Assembly: GCA_014529385.2 (NCBI GenBank)
Contig: CM043946.1
Location: 20,826,577 to 20,890,576 of the forward strand
DNA length: 64,000 nt
Source: Adiantum capillus-veneris
Taxonomy: Eukaryota > Streptophyta > Polypodiopsida > Polypodiales > Pteridaceae
Reading direction: 5' to 3'
A program made the position numbers and the translations under genes. Positions 59,128-64,000 of the stretch are shown here, one piece after another (positions within the stretch are counted from its first letter, which is position 1; the number at the start of each line of letters is the position of its first letter). The notes below the pieces were generated by a model. That model did not search any database, was not told the DNA's origin, and worked only from the letters and a program-made list of their open reading frames with translations.

Positions 59128-59716
59128 TTATAGAAAAGATGTTTGGGTGTGTAATGGAGGTGAAATTGAGTGATTGGGCTGAAGATAATGACAATTTTGC
59201 AAAAGGACAAGAGAGTTTTTGTAAATGCCATAATACCATTAATCATGTCGTCACTCTTCGTGTTCTCATGGATGAAACCCGGTTGAAAGGAAAGTGATTG
59301 TATTGTTGTTTTGTGGACTTTAAGAATGCCTTTGATATGATTCCATGTAACAATTTGTGGAGAAAGATGGAGGAATCCAAGTGCCAAGTGAGTTTATGCT
59401 TGCAATTTTTTCTTGAATCTATGAGAAGGTGATGTGTGCAAATGGAAAGAGGAATTTCAAAAAAAATTGCAAGTACTATTGGGTTAAACACGTATGTCCA
59501 TTGTCACCAACTCTTTTGGTTATGCATTGATCAATTGGAACAAATGGTACTTCACTTTATGCAAGAAGAAGGCATTGAAGAGGTCACTATTTGCAATGTG
59601 GTAGTCACTATTTATGCAAGAAGAAGGCATTGAAGAGGTCACTATTTGCAATGTGGAAATCATGCTTTTGTTGTATGCGGATGATGTAGTGCTTCAAGCA
59701 CACACTTTAGAAGATG
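59128..59716 (+). pseudogene. LINE reverse transcriptase fragment 2
   Basis: Clearly related to 56,585-57,125 and starts at nearly the same point (CTTATAGAAAAGATGTTTGG against CTTATGGAAAAGTTGTTTGG). It ends at TAGAAGATG just after the catalytic motif, where fragment 1 continues. The catalytic YADD is intact here (TATGCGGATGAT, about 59,675). It is broken by stops and frameshifts, and a 57-bp tandem duplication (about 59,556-59,657) repeats the MQEEGIEEVTICN region. Confidence 0.85.
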
Positions 59717-59870
59717 GGGATTTAACATTTGAGTGTTTTTCATTTCAAGTTTTTTTGACAATTTTAGCAATCTTTTGGTTTTTTTAAACCAAACATGTGC
59801 CATAGCATAAATTATATATTTAATGTAATTTTCAATCATCATAAAACTCCATGTGTGGTTGACAGAGAGA

Positions 59871-59875
59871 GAAAG
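59871..59875. repeat. Target-site duplication GAAAG, left of Copia
   Basis: Exact match to 63,371-63,375. Confidence 0.9.
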
Positions 59876-60069
59876 TGTTGGGGTAAAGCCCCATGTGGCC
59901 GGTTAGGCCAGGTGCCCGCCCACTATACTTATTCATTATGTACATAATAGAATAAGGGGGCTCACATGTAGAGAGTGAGTTTTGGCCCCTGCAAACACAA
60001 GGTCTCCTCTTCTCCTCTCTTCTCTATTGCTGCACACACACAAACACACGCTCTTGCTCGCGCACTTCA
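59876..60069 (+). repeat. 5' LTR of Copia element
   Basis: 194 bp, TG...CA ends; near-identical to 63,177-63,370. Confidence 0.95.
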
Positions 60070-60071
60070 AT

Positions 60072-60083
60072 TGGTATTAGAGC
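60072..60083 (+). other. Primer-binding site (initiator tRNA-Met type)
   Basis: TGGTATTAGAGC, two bases after the 5' LTR, matches the standard Copia primer site TGGTATCAGAGC with one mismatch. Confidence 0.85.
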
Positions 60084-61591
60084 TCAGGGATTGGGAGCAC
60101 CATTGGAGCTCCGCGGGGAACCAGACAGAGAAGCAACAAAAATTGTAGCACGTTTTTGCAGATCCATTTTGGCCTACCAAAACATTTTCATTCAAGCCGA
60201 TTCTCGCGATTCTTGACCAGTTTTTTGTCCTCTTCAACTTTTCAGAAGAAAGTTTTCTCAAAACCTTCACGAATTTTGAGATACGTCACTCAGACTCCCT
60301 ACACGTCTAGGGTACACAGGTGCATATTTCTATTTTGACCTGTATAAACATCACATTTCAGGTCCATTCACATGATGCCCAATCGTTTTTGCGTGGTCTA
60401 CAACTTTGCAGAAGGAAGTTTCTGCAAATTCTGAGCGGTTTGGAAGATATGAGCTGATAGGCTGCAGGGTATTCAAAAAGTTGAAGATTATGTATGCATA
60501 TTGTGGTGATTTGCTACATTCAGAGAGCTCGGATTGAGCTTGTGTCATTCTCTTGTTTTGCACATTGATGTTTTTCTCTCAGTGAAGAGAGTGTGGGTTG
60601 ATATTTTCAAAACATTTATGCACACACATTGAGAACAGTTCATGGATGTATGCATTCTTGTGGACTCTCAGGTTCGAGAGTGGTTTCATCACAGGTTATG
60701 TGCACTAACTTATGCGATTGAGCAGATTTTGGAAAGTGTGGTGCATAGATTTGTAGAGAGTTTTGCAAACATTTATAGCATGATTGTGAGCTGAATTTTC
60801 AGCTAATTTGGATGTTGTTTGATACACACCTGGTACATGCTTGATGCTCGTTTGCACATGATGTGCGCTTTTCGGCAGATGGTATTCTTCGCCTTCCAAT
60901 GGCATATGTGGGCTAACTTTCAGCTATTTTGAGCATCAATTTGGGTCACATTTTTGGTTGGTTTGCATCCACGTTTATGCTAGTATATGCTTCGCTTGTA
61001 GAGTGTGGTTGATGAACTTTGTGTTTCGGATTAGAGGATTGTTTTCCAAGTTTACAGAGCTGAGACTTTGGGGCAGCTCATGTATGCTTGAGTGCAGATT
61101 TTGTGCATGATTTGCTCATGTTTATGGCATGTATGGTTATTATGGTTAGATAGCCAAATACTGCCGAAACTCTGCCGGAATTTTCTTGCGAGTTTATTTG
61201 TTTATGCACATGGTTTGCAATCGTGTTTTGATTGCATTTGGCACTCAGTGGTTGCTTTGCCATAGTGTTTTGGCATTGCATTGTGAGAGTGTTTGCTCAC
61301 CGGATTATGTCATTTGACATACATGTGGTAATCTCTTCAGGAGGGAGATTTTTGATGATAGTTTCATCGATTACCACATAGTGCTCTTGGATTAGAGCGG
61401 GTGTTTTGGCATCATTTGAGCGGTTTTTCTCACTTGTTTCATTACATTGATTGCCATATTTGTTGATAGTTGTCTTAGACAGCTTATGCTAGCTTGAGTT
61501 GTATTTTGACAGTACTTGGTGTATGAGTTAGCCAGGCTTTGGCTATTGTCAGTTGATCGACTTGTGCTTGGTCTTGTCACAAGTTATCGCC
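60084..61591 (+). other. Long leader of Copia element
   Basis: About 1.5 kb between the primer site and the gag ATG, rich in TTTG and GCAT words. No protein motif is seen. It is unusually long for a Copia leader and may hold packaging signals or a lost insertion. Confidence 0.45.
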
Positions 61592-61897
61592 ATGGATTTG
61601 ACATGTACATCATTCTCAGGGTTTGTGTTTTTCCATACAAAGTTTGATGGTTCAAACTTTGAGCATTGGAAAGCAGGTATGCATGATGCATTGACTCAGT
61701 TGGGCCAAGTGTTTCCACTACAGGGCATGGATGCTAGGCCAGAGTCTATGACTGACGATGAGTGGGAGGACTTGGATGAGCTTGCACGTTTGACGATCAT
61801 GTTACACCTTGGTGAGTCTGTTTATCACATTGGTTTGGATGCATATACAGCCGCAAGAGTTATGGCAAAGATTGTGCAATGCTTTTGGCAAAAATGA
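61592..61897 (+). pseudogene. Copia Gag, N-terminal part
   Basis: ATG at 61,592 (CCATGG context). FDGSNFEHWKAGMHDALTQL matches the usual Copia Gag start, followed by a WEDLDELARLTIMLHLGESV segment. The frame ends at 61,897. The neighbouring frame continues ELWQRLCNAFGK and then jumps to protease sequence, so the second half of Gag with its zinc knuckle is missing. Confidence 0.8.
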
Positions 61898-62687
61898 GTC
61901 TAGAGAGATGCCTACAATCACAGGACGATCTTGCAAACAAGATGCTATCACTTTGGCTGATGTGGGAGCGGATGTAGCGTATGTGACTACGCGTGATGGA
62001 GATGTCAACTTTGCTTCCATGTTTACTCTTGACTTTCTTATGTTGGTTTTTGATGACACATTACCTTCGCATTGGATACTAGATGTGAGTGCTAGGTTTC
62101 ACGTCACGCCGAGTTGTGAGTGGTTTAGCACATATGCTAGTGGTATGGTTGGATGTGTGTGTCTAGCTGATGGTTCAGTGCATGACATAGTTGGTGTAGG
62201 AGATGTCAGACTATCGTTGCCGAGTGGTGCATCATATGTCTTACGAGATGTACGCCATGTGCCAGGTTTGACGCAGAGCTTGATCTCTTTGAGTCACTTA
62301 CGAGACAGCAGATGCCAGGTAGTGCTGGATGAGCACAGTTTCAGATTGCATTGTGGACAACTAGTTATGGCTAGAGGTGCTAGAGTTGGCATGATTCATG
62401 CGATGCGAGTACGTCATGTGCGAGACGGCACAGTTTTCGTGAGTACGCATCCATGCAGAGAGATGAGGCATGTCTTCTTTATGGATAGGTTGCATGATGC
62501 TCCAATTTGTGAGCATGTTGAGCGAGTTGTGCAGCAGGACATGTCATTCATGGATACGATGACGGATATGCATGGCTTGAGTTCTGAGGATTCAACCGTG
62601 ATTCAGTCATTCATGGATATGCTTAGGCCAGCGGCTGATGTATGTGAGTTAGAGCTAGGCATTGCTCTTACCACAGAGGGTTCATGA
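61898..62687 (+). pseudogene. Copia protease region
   Basis: WILDVSARFHVTP (about 62,073-62,112) is the protease site, but the usual DSG is DVS, so the catalytic loop is destroyed. VLRDVRHVPGLTQSLISLSH (about 62,241-62,300) is the typical sequence after it, and CGQLVMARG matches the stretch before integrase. The later part (62,380-62,687) has no clear integrase zinc-binding or DDE motif. The protease would have processed the polyprotein. Confidence 0.8.
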
Positions 62688-62806
62688 CAGACAGATGCTC
62701 TTGGTGTGCATGTGACATGCGATGGACACAAGGATGGATTCCACGGATTGGAGTTCGGGTGTCAGGGTGATTTCCATGAGTCGAGTTCTGAGCAGATTTC
62801 ACTGAG

Positions 62807-63170
62807 ATGGTCAGATTGACAAATATTGCTAGGATTGCATCGGCATTCGGGAGTCTCATGTACGAGATATTCATCTCGAGACCCGAGATTGCATTTGCAA
62901 TAGGTGCATTTGCAGTGGGAACAGTTAGTCATGCAGTGACTGACGTTGGCCTTGAGCATAGGGGTACTTTGCAGCGTACGGTGAGATACCTGCAGGATGT
63001 GTGTAGCTTTAGTGAGGAGTATGGTATCGATCGCTCTATACTTCCTCTACAATTAGAGCTGGATGCACACAGATTCAGTGAGCCAGTGGCTCAAGTCATA
63101 CTTGTGATGGCCTTGTACAGGTTTTGTACGGTTTTTTTTTCTCTCTCACCGCCACATTGGCCTTTACCTG
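62807..63170 (+). pseudogene. Copia RT/RNase H junction remnant
   Basis: ASAFGSLMYEIFISRPEIAF (about 62,837-62,896) matches the SAVGSLMYAMVCTRPDIA signature at the end of Copia reverse transcriptase, followed by LQRTVRYLQDV (usually WILRYLRGT). RNase H is then lost and the frame runs into the 3' LTR. Everything between protease and this point is deleted. Confidence 0.8.
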
Positions 63171-63176
63171 GGAGGT

Positions 63177-63370
63177 TGTTGGGGTAAAGCCCCATGTGGT
63201 CGGTTAGGCCAGGTGCCCTCCCACTATACTTATTCATTATGTACATAATAAAATAAGGGGTCTCACATGTAGAGAGTGAGTTTTAGCCCCTGTAAACACA
63301 AGGTCTCCTCTTCTCCTCTCTTCTCCATTGCTGCACACACACAAACACATGCTCTCGCTCGCGCACTTCA
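63177..63370 (+). repeat. 3' LTR of Copia element
   Basis: 194 bp; preceded by CTGGGAGGT, a weak polypurine tract. Confidence 0.95.
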
Positions 63371-63375
63371 GAAAG
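63371..63375. repeat. Target-site duplication GAAAG, right of Copia
   Basis: Exact match to 59,871-59,875. Confidence 0.9.
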
Positions 63376-64000
63376 TATAAACTCTAGAGAGATAGTATCT
63401 ATGTGCATTACCTTTGGAAGAAGAAATCATAAATTCTTGAGAGAAAGAGAGAGTGACTTCTCTTCTAAAATCTTTAGAGAGACAAAATAAAACTCTAGAG
63501 TTGTATATCACTATGCAGAGAGAGAGAGAGAGAGAGAGACCGAGAGGGCATAACGACGTGAAAATGTGAACCAAAAAAGTCACCATTCCACAACTCATGC
63601 CATTAGAGTCAAATATGTTTGCAGCACATGTCATCAGACTCAAATAAGTCCACAGCATATATACATGCGATAAAGTCAGAAATATGTCAAATAGAGACAA
63701 TACTATTTTTCCCAAGCTTGAGCTTTTTGAAACAACGTAAGTTTGAGGATGTAAGTACATTCAATTAACTACCATAGGATACGACCAAAATTAGAGTACA
63801 AAAAGTCCTAAATTCCATAAATATAATGGTCACTCTAAAAGGCGAGTAATTTTGTGCCAAATAGCTTGCAAGTTGCTTCTGCCTTTGGCTTGAAATTTGA
63901 AATCCTATGCTGCATAAACAATGGTTTTCAAAGATAAATAATCACAAGTAAAATAAACTAAAATAAATGCAAAAAATCACTTTAATATCATAGAACAATT
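63376..64000. other. Non-coding right edge
   Basis: Apart from the (AG)n tract nothing recognisable. An antisense open frame (63,368-63,760) is low in information and starts inside the Copia LTR edge. Confidence 0.4.
63517..63539. repeat. (AG)n microsatellite
   Basis: About 23 bp of AG. Confidence 0.9.

Larger units (their letters stand above)
59876..63370 (+). mobile_element. Ty1/Copia retrotransposon, internally deleted
   Basis: Two 194-bp LTRs (59,876-60,069 and 63,177-63,370), each TGTTGGGG...CACTTCA, are flanked by GAAAG on both sides (59,871-59,875 and 63,371-63,375). A Met-type primer site follows the 5' LTR. Gag and protease pieces and the end of RT/RNase H are present; the second half of Gag, integrase and most of RT are missing. 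Total length is about 3.5 kb against the usual 5 kb. The LTRs differ at 9 of 194 positions by my count. The element would need another Copia's enzymes to move. Confidence 0.95.

Noticed and set aside
60072-60083. Primer-binding site considered as part of a tRNA gene
   Set aside because: Only the short sequence complementary to the tRNA 3' end is present; no cloverleaf can be formed around it.

Overview
The window looks like nuclear DNA from a land plant with a large, repeat-packed genome; a fern or gymnosperm would fit, but the sequence does not fix the clade. The reasons are AT-rich DNA full of microsatellites, several families of LTR retrotransposon (Ty3/Gypsy of Tat and chromovirus type, and Ty1/Copia), a LINE, miniature inverted-repeat elements and a minisatellite. 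I found no intact gene. Every recognisable coding stretch is a decayed transposon gene or a remnant I cannot identify. There is no bacterial-type organisation, no tRNA or rRNA gene and no CRISPR array.

Layout. (1) 1-18,709 and 35,786-54,518 are two nearly identical direct copies of one segment (copies A and B). Each contains the end of a minisatellite array, an unidentified degenerate coding stretch, a minus-strand Tat-type Gypsy element with a long 3' LTR (3,826-13,174 and 39,613-48,989), a foldback repeat, a small GGGTGAAA-type MITE and mostly structureless AT-rich DNA. Copies differ by scattered substitutions and by microsatellite length. Copy A runs off the left edge of the window, so the left breakpoint is not visible. 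(2) 18,710-35,785 lies between the copies. It holds a second minus-strand Gypsy element (18,845-26,830) split inside its reverse transcriptase by a plus-strand chromovirus (19,057-24,082, 4-bp target duplication). Then come a plus-strand gag remnant (27,238-28,670), a long unidentified reading frame that ends beside a polypurine tract and an LTR-like start (29,071-31,878), and the upstream part of the palindromic minisatellite (33,425-36,795), which is itself interrupted by a MITE. (3) 54,519-64,000 follows copy B. It holds two related LINE reverse-transcriptase fragments (56,585-57,890 and 59,128-59,716) and a complete-ended but internally deleted Copia element (59,876-63,370) with 194-bp LTRs and a perfect GAAAG target duplication.

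The repeats are layered in time. The two ends of the Tat-type LTR are the most diverged, the chromovirus LTRs differ at roughly 7 % of positions, the Copia LTRs at about 5 %, and the two 18.7-kb copies at well under 1 %. The large duplication is therefore the youngest event, or else two haplotypes placed side by side by the assembler. The most interesting unexplained items are the roughly 900-codon unknown reading frame in the 3' position of an LTR element, the palindrome-bearing minisatellite, and an unidentified coding remnant that occurs three times, each time beside that minisatellite. All counts were made by eye.
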